A stretch of DNA of 64,000 nt from Ischnura elegans (GCF_921293095.1 NC_060246.1:15022001-15086000); one strand, 5' to 3'; positions 22,495 to 33,453 are shown, counted from the stretch's first letter. The notes: generated by a model from the sequence alone, not told the origin. Made by a program: numbers and translations.

Positions 22495-23215
22495 GAAATA
22501 TTCTGTAATGTATGACGCAAGTTTTAGTAATATACATTCGGCGGTTGGCTGAATAGATTGTATTTTTGCACAGACATTCCCTGTCGAAAAGGAAGCGTTC
22601 GGGGAAGTGTCCGGGTAGTGTTGCGGGAGTGTTCAGGAAGCGTTTAACGGTACGTGAACGCTTCCCGGCAGCTTCCCGAACACTTCCTCAACACTACCTG
22701 ACTGTCGACCCTTCGCTTGCCGAACACTTCCTCGCCACTTCGTGGTTGAAACACTTCCCGGACGTTTCCCCGACACTCCCGGAACGCTTCCGAAGCGTGG
22801 GAAACACTTCCTCGACGCTCGCTGGACGTTTCCCCGACACTCGACCGCGACCGTTGTCGACACTCCCCGAACGCTTCCGAAACACTTCCGCGGAAGCGTT
22901 CCAAGTGGGCCATAATCTGCTTCCCGAACACTTCCGCGACACCTCCTCAACGCTACCCCAACACTTGCCCGCCACTTCCCGAACACTCCGTCCGACGCTT
23001 CCCCAACACTTCCTCAACACTTCCGTTTCGCCTGGGTTGGCAAGGTTCTATCGAACATAATTCACGGAATAATTAAGAAACTATGAAGATATTCTAACTT
23101 CATTGGATGAGGAGCATTGTATAATCAGATAGAAAATAGAGAAATAGCCGAAATGCAAGGTCATCCATCGAATCACAGCGATGAATTCTCTTCATGGATA
23201 GATTCGAGGGCGTTT
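22495..23215. repeat. Dispersed repeat carrying the 11-bp array
   Basis: The flanks of the GC-rich array match 33575-33805. Left shared parts are ATTCGGCGG, GGCTGAATAGATT and TTTTGCA. Right shared parts are TTCACGGAATAATTAAGAAA, CTTCATTGGAT and CATCGAATCA-like. The copy at 33.6 kb lacks the array, so the array was inserted or expanded within one copy of this repeat. Confidence 0.7.
22591..23025. repeat. GC-rich 11-bp minisatellite with internal orientation switch
   Basis: About 40 imperfect units of 11 bp with consensus ACACTTCCCCA (variants ACGCTTCC, ACGTTTCC, ACACTCCC). The first five or so units (22591 to about 22645) lie in the opposite orientation (GGAAGTGTCCG type) and the rest in the forward orientation, meeting near 22640-22650. 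Several reading frames are open on both strands only because the unit lacks stop codons. Its GC content contrasts sharply with its AT-rich surroundings. Confidence 0.85.
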
Positions 23216-23439
23216 CAATAAGTCTTTCGAAAAAGGTATAAAAGCAAATTATTTGCGGTCAATTTTTTAACTTTGTCTTTTTTCAGCTCTCTAAAATTTT
23301 ATCAGCATTTTCCTAAACATTTTTAACCGCACAAAAAGTATATTTTCGGGATCTCCTCAAAAAAGGCATTATTTTGGGCGAAGAATTGCTTCCTGATACA
23401 TAAACCTTTGTCTGCTAAGCCATTTCTTCGAGAGTTGCA

Positions 23440-24190
23440 AAATGGGAAAAAGTTATTGAGGGCCAATTTTTGTGAATACGGTGAATAATTTTGTGATAAT
23501 TGGTACTTTAGTTCCGCAGTTTTTTAGCAAATAAAACAGCATAAGTGTGCAACAGTGCATTGCCTTGTAAGAGGAGGACCCTCGGAGGTCAAAAAACCAA
23601 CAATACGGACCTATGAACTGCCTAACCGACTTTGGCACACTTCAAAACCTATGGTTTGACATGTTGGTTGCCATGATGGCCTGACGTTTAACTCTATGAC
23701 CTTTGACCCCCATTGTGACCCTTGGAGGTCAATTTGTGAATAATACGGGTATTTGGACAATACCAATGACTTGGGCACCCTATAAAACCCATGGATCGAC
23801 ACCTTTGTTGGTATACTATTCCGTTTGCCACCCTTATGACCTTGACGGTGACCTTACTGGGTCAACGGTAGAATTTTCGTCAATAAAAGTGTTATTTTCG
23901 GGTTTCTCGGGTCCGAAACCCTGAGAATTGACATCTTGGTCAATGAAATTCAGACATTTTTATATCTCGATTTTTTTAACATTGAAACCCCATAAGGCAA
24001 ATTCAAAATTTTGCTTTGGACCCAAATTTTGAGGTCAAAAGGTCAAAATTGTAAAATTTTGCTTACACTCAACAAAACTTAGGACCTTTTCCCATAAGTG
24101 TGCCAATTTTCATGAACATTGCTCTATGGAAAGTTACTAAAATTACAGGTCAAAAATGACACACGACCCTTGGGACAGTCTGTATAATCT
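23440..24190. repeat. AGGTCA-rich region (clustered nuclear-receptor half-site-like motifs)
   Basis: AGGTCA or its complement TGACCT recurs at least nine times: about 23587, 23698 (inside TGACCTTTGACCCC, a DR1 spacing), 23727, 23837, 23850, 24032, 24041 (AGGTCAAAAGGTCA, DR2 spacing) and 24149. GACCC variants lie between them. The surrounding sentences of sequence are loosely repeated (GACCTT...ATGGTTTGACA; ACCC ATGGATCGACA), so this may be a decayed repeat rather than an enhancer. Confidence 0.45.
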
Positions 24191-24312
24191 AGTTTAAATA
24201 AACAGCAGAAAACGCCTAGGTTTAAGTACTTCTAAGACTTCGAAATTACGAAACTTTCTTCGTGTTGATAAAATATTTAAAAACTAATTTAATGTACGTA
24301 ATGTTAGTAATA

Positions 24313-24973
24313 GGGTGGTTTCCTATTATTTTTTTATTGCCTAAATCGAAAGATTATTACTCCTGGAGTACGTATTTCACGCTTTTAGATTTTTAAATTA
24401 CGATATCTATTTTTCGCGATCAAATGAAAAGTGAAAAATTTCAAGCGCGCGAAAAAGCGACGCTTAAGTATGAATGTCGGGAAGTCTCTCCGCGTGACGT
24501 ATTTCTGGTTCCCCCTCCCGCCCTGCGAGGTGACCTTGAGGCGAGGCTTAGCGGTGATACGACGCAGGGTGCTAGCGGCTAGCCTAGTACCCTGCTGACT
24601 GGTAGCGCTTGGCTTAAATAAGGATTATTAATAACTTATCAAACGAGGAAAACTTTCCGACCTTAGCCAGTTTTAATAAGTGATTGTTAAGACATGTTTC
24701 CCTGAGCTCTGCGCCTCATGCATGCAATGGTAACCTCAGACGACGTATAACTCCTATCTTCTCGTATAGAAACTAGGTCCCTGTGACGTCACGTGGAGTG
24801 GCATCGCATGGGCGCCAATCTGGCCCTTTTCAAATGTGGATAAAAATGGACCATTGCCATTCGTCTGAACTGGGATTTCTAAAACCAAATAATTTGTATA
24901 TTATGAATACACTAATGGTGGGTAAGGAATCGCAATCAATGCCTTTCGTTTTTTTTGATGAAGGAAACCACCC
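24313..24973 (+). mobile_element. TIR element family A, copy 1 (661 bp, TA target)
   Basis: The ends are GGGTGGTTTCCT and its complement AGGAAACCACCC, each bordered by TA. The interior has CTAAATCGAAAGATTATTAC, a CGCGCGAAAA motif, a GTGACGTCACGTGGAGTGG block near the right end, and no coding frame of interest. The TA target and short TIR suggest a Tc1/mariner-related MITE. Related copies lie at 25458, 30316 and 33151. Confidence 0.85.
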
Positions 24974-24979
24974 TATTAT

Positions 24980-25457
24980 TTAAGTGCAATGCACATTTTT
25001 TTTCAGATTTCATTTCTTTTCACCAAATCATTTGATCAATTTTTCGGATGAAATGCATATATTATACGGACGCCCGAAGTTTCAAAATCGAAACCGAGGG
25101 TTTACGATGCTCTTTCTTTTAATTTTCGCCAAAATTAGAGAAATTTGCTCTTGAAATGGATGAGGAGGATTAAACCGTGATGCATTGCACGTGAAACTAA
25201 TAATAGTTTTACTGGAACCGAAATAAGGGAAAGGAAAATGTGAATTGTGAGTTGAAGTGCTCAAAAAAGCTATAGCGAATTCTGCGTGTCCATTTCACAC
25301 CATTCGTCCTTGAACCAAACCACCTTGATCCGCTTCCTGTTTCTTAAACGATCGCTGATAATTTCCCTCTTGATTTTATTTTTTTTCATCTCGGGAAGTG
25401 CCCGTCTCATAGCAACTCATTCGAAAAGTATCATTTCTTCAGCTCAACGGAATCATA
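24980..25457. repeat. Spacer between inverted family A copies, partly duplicated downstream
   Basis: The part at about 25056-25245 (GAAATGGATGAGGAGG, CCGTGATGCATTGCACGTGAA) is a diverged match to 26112-26330 (CAAATGGTGGAGGAAG, CCGTGATGCATCGCATATGAA). Each thus lies on one side of family A copy 2. I see no coding sequence. Confidence 0.65.
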
Positions 25458-26110
25458 GGGTAGTTTCCTTCATCAAAGAAAACGAAAGGCATTGATTGCG
25501 ATTCGTTACCCATCATTAGTGTATTCACAATATAAAAATTATTTGGTTTTAGAAATCCTAGTTTAGACGAATGTTAATTGTCAATTTTAACCTAATTTGA
25601 AAAAGGCCAGATTGGCACCCATGCGATGCCACTCCACGTGACGTCACATGGACCTAGTTTCTATACGAGTAGATAGGAGTTTTACATCGTCTGAGAATAC
25701 CAAAGCATGCATGAGGCACAGAGCTCAGGGAAACATCTCTTAATAATCACCTATTAAAACTGCCTATGGTCGGAAATTTTCCTTTGTTTGATAGGGTATT
25801 AATAACACTTATTTAAGCCAAGCGCTACCTGCTAGCAGGGTACTCTGCTACTTGCTAGCAGCCCACATCGTAGCGGCGCACATATCCTCGCCCCAAGGTC
25901 ACCTCACACGGTGACAGCGGGAACCAGAAATGCGTCACACGGGCTTTTCCCAGCATTCATACTTAGCCGTCGCGTTTTCGCGCGCTTGAAAATTTTCATT
26001 GAATCGCAAAATATAGACATCGTCATTTAAAAATCTAAAAGCGTGAAACACGTACTCCAGGAGTAATAAACTTCCGACTTAGGCAAATAAAAATAATAGT
26101 AAACCACCCT
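25458..26110 (-). mobile_element. TIR element family A, copy 2 (653 bp, inverted)
   Basis: Opposite orientation to the copy at 24313. The ends are GGGTAGTTTCCT and the complement of GGGTGGTTTACT, with TA on both sides. It keeps the internal CCACTCCACGTGACGTCAC block and the TTTCGATTTAGGC-like end (as the complement). The pair forms a large inverted repeat of about 655-bp arms around a spacer of 484 bp. Confidence 0.85.
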
Positions 26111-26330
26111 AATATATGCAATGAGCCATGCACACCCTGGTATTTTAAAATTGAAAAATAAGGTTTTATGTCATCCTGATCCTCTGTTTTCCGCCGAACT
26201 TCGAAGAAATTGTCCTTCAAATGGTGGAGGAAGCAGAGGCCGTGATGCATCGCATATGAACCGTTAGTGAGACCGTAATAGGGCCTGAAGATACAGAAAA
26301 GGTGGCCAAAATTCACTACAGAGTCAACTG

Positions 26331-27944
26331 TCCAAGATGTTATGCAATGTAGGAGTTTAACATTTCAATAAATAATTAAGAGCTTGGGAATTCGGTAGTC
26401 ATTCCACATCCCCCGCACCTCACACGGCTTAATAGTTTAGCTCTAGAATAAGTTTACACGAACTAAGTACAATAGGCTCTACATTTACACTTAATAACTT
26501 ACTACATTTGTCAATACTAACTATAGCTATTATTATCAACTAGTAGCTTATGCTTAGCTAAAGCTAGATATATTTGCATGCTTCTCTTGGCATGTTATAA
26601 CTCTTGCATGAATCTCTCACTACGCTAATATTTCGTTTTCCTATTACTTACTAGAATGTTTATTTGCATGGTATAATGGTCGTGACATGAACCCTTAAAC
26701 CTTTCTTTCATAGCATGTTGATTAACCCAATCCACCAACTGTACTACATGGAATCATTACTTTAATAACTTTCGTCGTTTAAATGCATTCGCCATTTACA
26801 TCCTCTTGAGCAATGTGCATATATAATGAGTTCATTTTTAAAAATGCCTCTTTTAAAAATTTGAAAACGTGTAATTACTTCGGACTCCACCACTCCCAGA
26901 ACACTTCCGCAACTACTACTCATAGCATAGACCCAATCGGCTACGGAACTAAGTATCATTGAGACATAAACAGCAAGACGTAATGTGAATCTAACGATAG
27001 GAAAATATCCTCGCCACGGAGCCCGAAAGAAAACACTCCGACGCGTCGGAAAACACTCGGACGCGTACGATTTTAAATAATTAAGTTCCAAACAAAGTGA
27101 AATATCCAACGGTGTCCCCGAGTCTCTAGGCCCCCGTGTCGCGGAGCCGGGACGTGCAGCGCGATCGAAAAATCGCGTTCATTAATGAAGGGGCAAACTT
27201 TTTTCAAAGATTTTTGCTCCATTCTCTTAAATGATGTCTATTAAATACTCTGAGGAAAAATTGGAGATATGTTTTTTCTTAAACTAAAGATATTGTCTAC
27301 TTTATGTCAAATTTGGCCAGAAAAAAGGGTCCGCCATTTTGCGACATTATACTGCACCAATACTAACCAAAAAGTTAAAAAATAATGGAAAGTGTAGATA
27401 AAGTACCATATTTTTGGAATATAACGTTTTTTACTGCATTAAAATCCTTCAAAACTCTACCAGCAGTTTAACTCCGAAGTTTTTCGGAGAAAAACGAGAT
27501 CGGGCGTGTTTTTGGAAATTTGGTCATGTTTGATCCCCTGTATCTCAGTAACGGATTAGATATAGGAGAAATAACTTATTATACCGTGATCACCAACTAT
27601 TTTTGAGTATATACGCCAAGTTTCAAGTCACTACCTCAAAAAACGCAATTTTGGACTTTTGTCCAGCTTTTTCCGATTTCAGACCACTGTGCGACGGCCC
27701 AAATGGCTGCAGGGGCGTGAGTTTCTTCAGTGCATTCCATCCGATAATATTAATTTCGATTGGGCATTCGATCTTGGAGTTAGACTCCTGCTTCGGTAGC
27801 TCTGTCGCGTCCGTCCTCGTCGGCTCTTGGTGCCGCGAAGGCTAAGGATGCAGTAGAAACCACCACCGCCGCAGAAACCCGGAGAAGACAGCTCATTGGC
27901 TGGGAGCTTCGATCAAGAGTATATAAGAAAATTCCGCGTTGCGT
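26331..27944. other. No confident feature; possible old repeat at 27190-27700
   Basis: The stretch 27190-27700 has the look of transposon interior (for example CCGCCATTTTGCGAC and CACTGTGCGACGGCCCAAAT). Its CACAGTGG part weakly resembles 9640 on the opposite strand. No ends were found. The rest is AT-rich. Confidence 0.35.
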
Positions 27945-28398
27945 TGCTAAGGATGCAGGTTGCTTCATGTGCCAACCTCCCACGTTTTCACCGACCCGAC
28001 TACATCAGTTAAGTGGGAGTCATTGCTGTCTACATATTATTGAAGACAAAAGAACACTCGAGTAATACGAAAAAGAACGTGGTGGACATGAATAACAGTC
28101 CGGAATATTTTTCCAAATTCTTCTTGAAATGAGATTTTGTTTCGAATGACGATATCAGCGGAAAATATAATGAATTTACGCCATTCAAAATTTTATAAAC
28201 CACAGCAGTGATTAATATGCGTTAGAGTGGGTAAGAAAAATATGGTACTGCCATCATATACTTCGGAGAAAACTTTTTTCCGGAGAAACTTGGATCTCAA
28301 ACTTCAAATTGCTGCCGTGAAAAATCATCTTCCTTGCCACTAAGCCAACTCACTCACTGCTTTCAATAGTGTTTCATTACGAACTTTCCAAAGTGTCT
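27945..28398. repeat. Tandem duplication, copy 1
   Basis: Starts at CTAAGGATGCAGGTTGCTTC and runs through ACCGACCCG, ATCAGTTAAGT, AATACGAAAAAGAAC, GAAATGAGATTTTGTTTCGA, GGTAAGAAAAATATG and GCATTACGA-like blocks. The same order is found at 28415-29450, where it is interrupted by a hAT element. This copy is uninterrupted and serves as the empty-site reference. Confidence 0.85.
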
Positions 28399-28672
28399 TT
28401 GTGCCGTGAAGGCTAAGGATGCTGGTTGCTTCATGTGCCATACTTCCAATTTTTCACCGACCCGGCCCCATCAGTTAAGTAAGTCTCGTCGGTGTCTACA
28501 TATTACTGAAAACAATTGAGCACTCGGGTAATACGAAAAAGAACATGATGGACATGATTAACTGTATCGAATATTTCCCTAATTCTTTTTGAAATGAGAT
28601 TTTGTTTCGAATGACGATATCCGTGGAATGCAAAATGAATTTTCGTCATGAAAAATTTTGTAACGAGAGCAG

Positions 28673-29263
28673 CAGGGCCGTTTTAAGGTCATCGTAGGCA
28701 CTTTCAATGCCCTCCCCGACTTCATTTTTAATATTTTTCAAAAATGCACCCACACTTCTTTTGCGATTTGAAATCTAAATAAACTTTCCGCATTGTTAAT
28801 TATTCTATGCAGACTCTATGCAGTTATGATGTAGTGATTCCGGTGATACATAATGCGCTTCGCATTCGTTGTTTATTGTTAATCGTGTGTTTCTTTTTCT
28901 TAAAAACTTTAAAGTAAGTTTCCTTTTCTAAACTCAAATTGATAAAAACGCATCCTCGGTCAACGATGGGACAAACACGACTATCCTCCTTCGCATTACT
29001 TTCAATGGAAAAGGATTTGATGAGGGAAATGACATTGGAGGACGCCATATGTGACTTTACTAAGACAAAGAGCCGAAAAGCTAAAACATACTGTAATTTA
29101 CAGATCTTCAGCACTGCTGCTTGACTTTATATATATATAGTTACTTTGATACAAACATTATTAAATTTTACTGGCATTCTGAACTTGTTTTCACTTTATG
29201 TTCTGGCTTTTGTGGGCCCTATAGGCACAGTGCCTACTGTGCCTAATTGATGAAGCTGCCCTG
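28673..29263 (+). mobile_element. Truncated hAT transposon, 591 bp, 8-bp TSD (7/8)
   Basis: The termini are CAGGGCCGTTTTAAGG and the complement of CAGGGCAGCTTCATCA, and both ends also carry a GTAGGCAC motif a little further in. The flanks are GAGAGCAG (28665-28672) and GACAGCAG (29264-29271), one mismatch in eight. hAT elements duplicate 8 bp and usually start CAGGG. Inside is the last exon-sized piece of a hAT transposase (28918-29124). The rest of the gene is deleted. Confidence 0.85.
28918..29124 (+). pseudogene. hAT transposase C-terminal dimerisation domain remnant
   Basis: The frame reads KLIKTHPRSTMGQTRLSSFA, then LLSMEKDLMREMTLEDAI and DFTKTKSRK before its stop. This is the conserved hAT C-terminal pattern: a (K.LR.TM.Q.RL..LA) helix, LLSIE, a run of charged residues, then an I..FA..K.RK end. 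The catalytic DDE/RNase-H core and zinc finger are missing, so the remnant cannot transpose. It shows that this small element derives from an autonomous hAT by internal and 5' deletion. Confidence 0.85.
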
Positions 29264-29691
29264 GACAGCAGTGCTCAATATTCGTTGAAAAGGGTAAGAA
29301 AAATATGTTCCTGCCATCTTAAGCCTCAGAAAAAAATTCTTCGGAGAGGTTGGAATCATCCGAATTCATATTGCTACATCATCTACTTAACCGCCAAGCC
29401 AGCATACTAACTGATTCATATAGTGTCGCATTACGAGCTTTCCTAAGTCATGCAAGGGAACGAACCAGTTCTCTCTTGTTTATTAAGAAAACTATTTTAA
29501 ACACACAGTGGCATCATTTGCAGTTATGTTGCGGCGGATATTTGTTGCATACGAGGGGAATACGGAAAAATAGCGTTAAAACATCGTTTTACGTACGATG
29601 CGATATCTAAACACGAGGAGAATTTCAAATTTAGCGTATTTTTTCTATTTAGAATGTCTACCAAACTCCACACGATTAAGGATTACAACAT

Positions 29692-30183
29692 GGTCATAGC
29701 CAGGGGGGGGGGATCAAAGGGGATCTAACTCCCCCCGAAATGAAAAAAATAAATAGATACTTTATGCTCGCTTGGTGCTCACACGACGATATTATATAGC
29801 GGCGCAGGGACATCTAATAGTCCAATGCGACTCAAGTCAATAATTATCTAAGCGAATTTGTAGGTGCAGTGTGCGTAGTTGTAGTGCAGTGTGTGAAATG
29901 ATAGTGCTGTGGATTAGTAGAGAGGTGAGTGACCTATAAGCCTCCTGAGGGACCGTAGAATTGACATCGACACCGAGGAGTTAATTCATTTGGTCGCTGC
30001 AAAAAAAAGCTAGAAGGTTAAGTTCAATTTTATAATAATATTTTTGTTTTCCTTTTAAGGGTTTATAATAAATATGTATATATAACCGTATACGCTATTT
30101 TATTTATCTCATAAAAATAATTTCATGTTTGCCTACTATTCCAATTCCCCCCTTCCCCCCGAAAAGTTTGTCTGGCTACGGCC
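29692..30183. mobile_element. MITE-like element with GGYCRTAGCCAG termini
   Basis: The left end GGTCATAGCCAGGGGGG pairs with the right end (complement GGCCGTAGCCAGACAAAC), both followed inside by G-rich tracts. Length is about 490 bp. No target duplication could be fixed. No coding sequence. Confidence 0.55.
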
Positions 30184-30315
30184 TTGGAGTGCAATAAAGA
30201 GGAGTGAAATAAAGAGATTTCAAGATAAGATACCACACATCTTCGGTCAGTATACTCCACTTCGATCTGATTTCTGAAGTCCGTAATACGAGACAAAATA
30301 TCTTAGCATATAATA

Positions 30316-30982
30316 GGGTGGTTTCTCATTATTTTTTTAATACCTAAATCGAAAGATTATTACTCCTGGAGAACGTATTTCACGCTTTTAGATTTTTTGA
30401 TGACGATATCTATTTTTCGTGATTAAATGAAAAGTGAAAATTTTCAAGCGCGCGAAAACGCGACGGCTAAGTATGAATGATGGGAAAAACCCGTGTGACG
30501 TCGTTCTGGTTCCCGATGCCGCATTGTGAGGTGACTTTGGGTCGAGGCTCTGAGCGCTGGTACGACAAAGGATGCGATAGCAGGTAGCAGAGTACCCAGC
30601 TACCATGTAGCGCTTGGCTTAAAAAAGGATTATTAATACCTTATCAAACGAAGGAAACTTTCAAACCTGACGCAGTTTTAATACCTAGGTGATTATTAAG
30701 AGATGTTTCCCTGAGCTCTGTGCCTCATGCATGCATTGGTAATCTCAGACGATGACAAACTCCTATCTACACGTAAAGCATGTAGGTCCATGAGACGTCA
30801 CGTGGAGTGGCATCGCATGGGCGCCAATCTGGCCTTTTTCAAATGAGTATAAAATTGACCATTAACATTCGTCAAAACCGTTATTTCTAAAACCAAATAA
30901 ATTGTATATTATTGATACACTAATGGTGGGTAAGGAATCGCAATCAATGCTTTCGTTTTCTTTGCTGAAGGAAACTGTACCC
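30316..30982 (+). mobile_element. TIR element family A, copy 3
   Basis: Same order as 24313-24973, including CTAAATCGAAAGATTATTAC, the CGCGCGAAAAC motif, CTGAGCTCTGTGCCTCATGC and GACGTCACGTGGAGTGGC. The left end is GGGTGGTTTCTC after TA. The right end has decayed (GGAAACTGTACCC). Confidence 0.85.
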
Positions 30983-31300
30983 GATTACGTAATCGATCAA
31001 ACTTCCTCGCATCGCTTTCTAAAAAATCGATTTTTTTAAACCAATAGCACCGGTATATAGCAAAAGGGCGAATCTACTGTTGCTGATTAAATATATCAAT
31101 CAATCAATAGCAGTTGAGCGTGATTTCACGCTCTCCGTCATAGCCAACGCGTGCATGCCCATTGCTAATTCGTAGGTTGAACTCTCGCAGCGACATGAAC
31201 TATTATTTCGACCTGCGACTCGATCAAGTAAAAATATTTTTTACATTGCGCTTAACCATGATACTTATCAGATAAATAAATACGGAAAATTTTGATGAGT

Positions 31301-31839
31301 CCATCTTCTATATTATGTCTACTGTATAGATACCTTTTCTCAACTTGTACGCAACCAAACTCTACAAATGAGGTACCAAAATGCACAGAATTTATCAGAG
31401 AAAATGCGACGGCATATCTTACTTCCTAAATATTGCTATTGTTTCCTTATACTGGTTTTTAAATAATAAAAAAAAACAAAAACCGGTAAATATTCCTGAC
31501 GTTAACGGCACACAAACTGATACATTTGTTCATTTGCAAAAATATCTCGCATTCTTTAAATAAATTTTATCAAAATGTGGCTGATTCCACATTCAAGTCT
31601 CCTATTAATACGTAAGTATGAGTCATCATGTGCGTTTAACAGAGGATAGTGTAATTACTTCCAATGTTTTGCATAAAGAGGTCCTCACACCTCAACTTGT
31701 ACATGAACATTCCAATTAAATTTGTACACAAGACCCTGTCTTTTTTTCTACATTTTAAAATTAGAAACGCGCCTATCCCTCTGTGGACCTGCATTGAAAA
31801 GAGCGGGGGAAGCCCGCTGGGAGCGGGCGCAGCACGCTC
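31301..31839. repeat. Dispersed direct repeat, copy 1 (539 bp)
   Basis: Close to 51837-52387, about 90% identical by eye. Landmarks are CAACTTGTACGCAACCAAAC, AATGAGGTACCAAAATGCAC, CCTGACGTTAACGGCACAC, GATTCCACATTCAAGTCTCC and a GC-rich end GGGAGCGGGCGCAGCACGCTC. An open frame of about 60 codons starting MHRIYQRKC is kept in both copies, but identity is high across the whole repeat, so this is not evidence of coding. Confidence 0.85.
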
Positions 31840-32210
31840 GTCTTATTTATACCACCAGCATTGATTACAGAGGTTTACCAACATAGTGGGGAAATGAAAT
31901 CGTTTCGATTTAAAAGCATGATGAATCCTATGTGTGCATATACCAGTAGTTTTGGGTACAGCTATTTTTATAGCGAAAGCGTTGCAGTCCTCGAATATAG
32001 CACTACGCTAACACTAGCTTCCCTATCGTGTTTCGATTTTCGCAGTTCCTTGCCCCTCGGCGTATCATTAACCCATTGGAGCATAAAGTTATTTTTGCCA
32101 AATATTCATTTCAAAAGTAATTATTCCGGTTAATAAGGTTCATTTTAACTTATTTCTGCAATTTTTAAAATCAATAGTTTAAATTATACAGCCTCTCCGA
32201 TATATCGGAC

Positions 32211-32529
32211 CAGGGGCGCAGCTAAGAGTTAAGGCTAGGGGGGGGGGGGGGGGGGGTTTAAGGCGCAACTAATACTGGGGGGCTTGGGGGTATTGCATAC
32301 CCGCCAGGGTAAGCGGGAGGTGCGGAGGCCTTCCGCCGGAAAAAAATTAAGATAAATGGTTTAAAATGGTGATTTTTACGGTCTTCTGAGGGATATTTTA
32401 TTGATCATCACCCTATTCTATAAGCAATATTAATCCAATTAAGTAAAATAGATTTGACTTAAAAATTTCTGTGAGCTCTGGGGGGGGGGTGGTTTATCCA
32501 CCAAACCCCCCCCCCTCGCTGCGCCATTG
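32211..32529. mobile_element. hAT-like MITE, 319 bp, with perfect 8-bp TSD
   Basis: TATCGGAC lies directly outside both ends (32203-32210, 32530-32537). The termini are CAGGGGCGCAGCTAAG and the complement of CAATGGCGCAGCGAGG. Long G runs (near 32239-32259) and C runs (near 32505-32516) sit inside. Non-coding. A partial inverted copy lies at 52419-52524. Confidence 0.9.
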
Positions 32530-33150
32530 TATCGGACTGTCAGTTTTCAGTGTTGATTACAGATTCAAAATAGTACGGAAAAACTTGATAATATGGAAAA
32601 TATAAAAAGATCAACCTATGGAAGAAAAAGGAGATGAAAGTTATCAACATACTAAGCAAAATACTGCAATAAAAAATAATTTACTTACCCCCGTGCGGGT
32701 GACTGAAAAGTCTTTCAATTCCATGTCTATACATAAATGCTTCTCAAGTCGATAAATTCAACGAGTCAACTAAAATATTAGCGGAACGGTGAAGAAAGAC
32801 ATCCATTTGAACTTAATATAGCATCAAAATGTAGCGCATGTCAATTAGAGCCCAGAAAAAAAATTAAATTCGCGCATCCAATATGTCGGACGCTGTGCAC
32901 TAATGGGTTAAGTTACTAATTGGCAAGATCATAATCGGCACGGTATCCATTGGCGATGCGGGTCCAGATTGTCGCGTGAACAGCTGTCTATCATTATGTT
33001 TCTGCAAGCGAAAATGCTACCTTTGATTGACATTCATCATCAATTTGAAAGAAGTTTACCGCCCAAAGTGCATACGCTTGAAAAATGTTCGGGAGCGGTG
33101 CAGGAAATTTAATGCTCGCCGTCTCAACGTTCACGAAATTCATTGGAATA

Positions 33151-33408
33151 GGGTGATTTCCTATTATTTTTTTACACTGCCTAAATCGAAAGATTATTAC
33201 TCCTGGAATACGCATTTCACGCATTTAAGGTTTTTTTATGACGACATCTATTTTTCGTGATTAAATGAAAAGTGAAAAATTTCAAGCGCGCGAAAAAACG
33301 CGACGGCTAAGTATGAATGATGGGTAAAGCTCCTGTTGACGTATTTCTGGTTCCCGATGTCGCATTGTGAGGTGACTTTGGGGCGAGGATATGTTCGCCG
33401 CTGCGATG
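33151..33408 (+). mobile_element. TIR element family A, copy 4 (5' fragment)
   Basis: Starts GGGTGATTTCCT after TA and follows the family consensus to GGGGCGAGGATATG and TCGCCGCTGCGATG, where it stops abruptly. A 20-bp perfect hairpin begins at the next base. Confidence 0.85.
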
Positions 33409-33453
33409 CTTGGTACTTTAGTGGGCCTCCAAAAGGCCCACTAAAGTACCAAG
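33409..33453. repeat. Perfect 20-bp hairpin at the family A breakpoint
   Basis: Arms CTTGGTACTTTAGTGGGCCT (33409-33428) and its exact complement (33434-33453) around a 5-nt loop. It sits exactly where family A copy 4 is truncated. A rho-independent terminator is not relevant in this genome. Confidence 0.9.

Larger units (their letters stand above)
28415..29450. repeat. Tandem duplication, copy 2, split by a hAT element
   Basis: Matches copy 1 over 28415-28672 and then again over 29264-29450. The gap corresponds exactly to the hAT-like insertion at 28673-29263. By eye the copies are about 80% identical outside the insertion, so the duplication is old. Confidence 0.85.

Noticed and set aside
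22566-23060. Long overlapping open frames on both strands (Arg/Ser/Pro-rich proteins)
   Set aside because: They result from an 11-bp GC-rich tandem unit without stop codons. Several frames are open at once and none has a domain.
26762-27109. Protein similarity between 26762-27109 (minus) and 47599-47922 (minus)
   Set aside because: Both contain a (K/R)GIFK..IIY string, but it is short, AT-driven and not supported by the flanking residues.
31381-31563. Small protein of about 60 residues kept in two repeat copies (31381, 51918)
   Set aside because: The whole 545-bp repeat is about 90% identical, so an open frame in both copies does not show selection. The indel in an A-rich run happens to be 9 bp.
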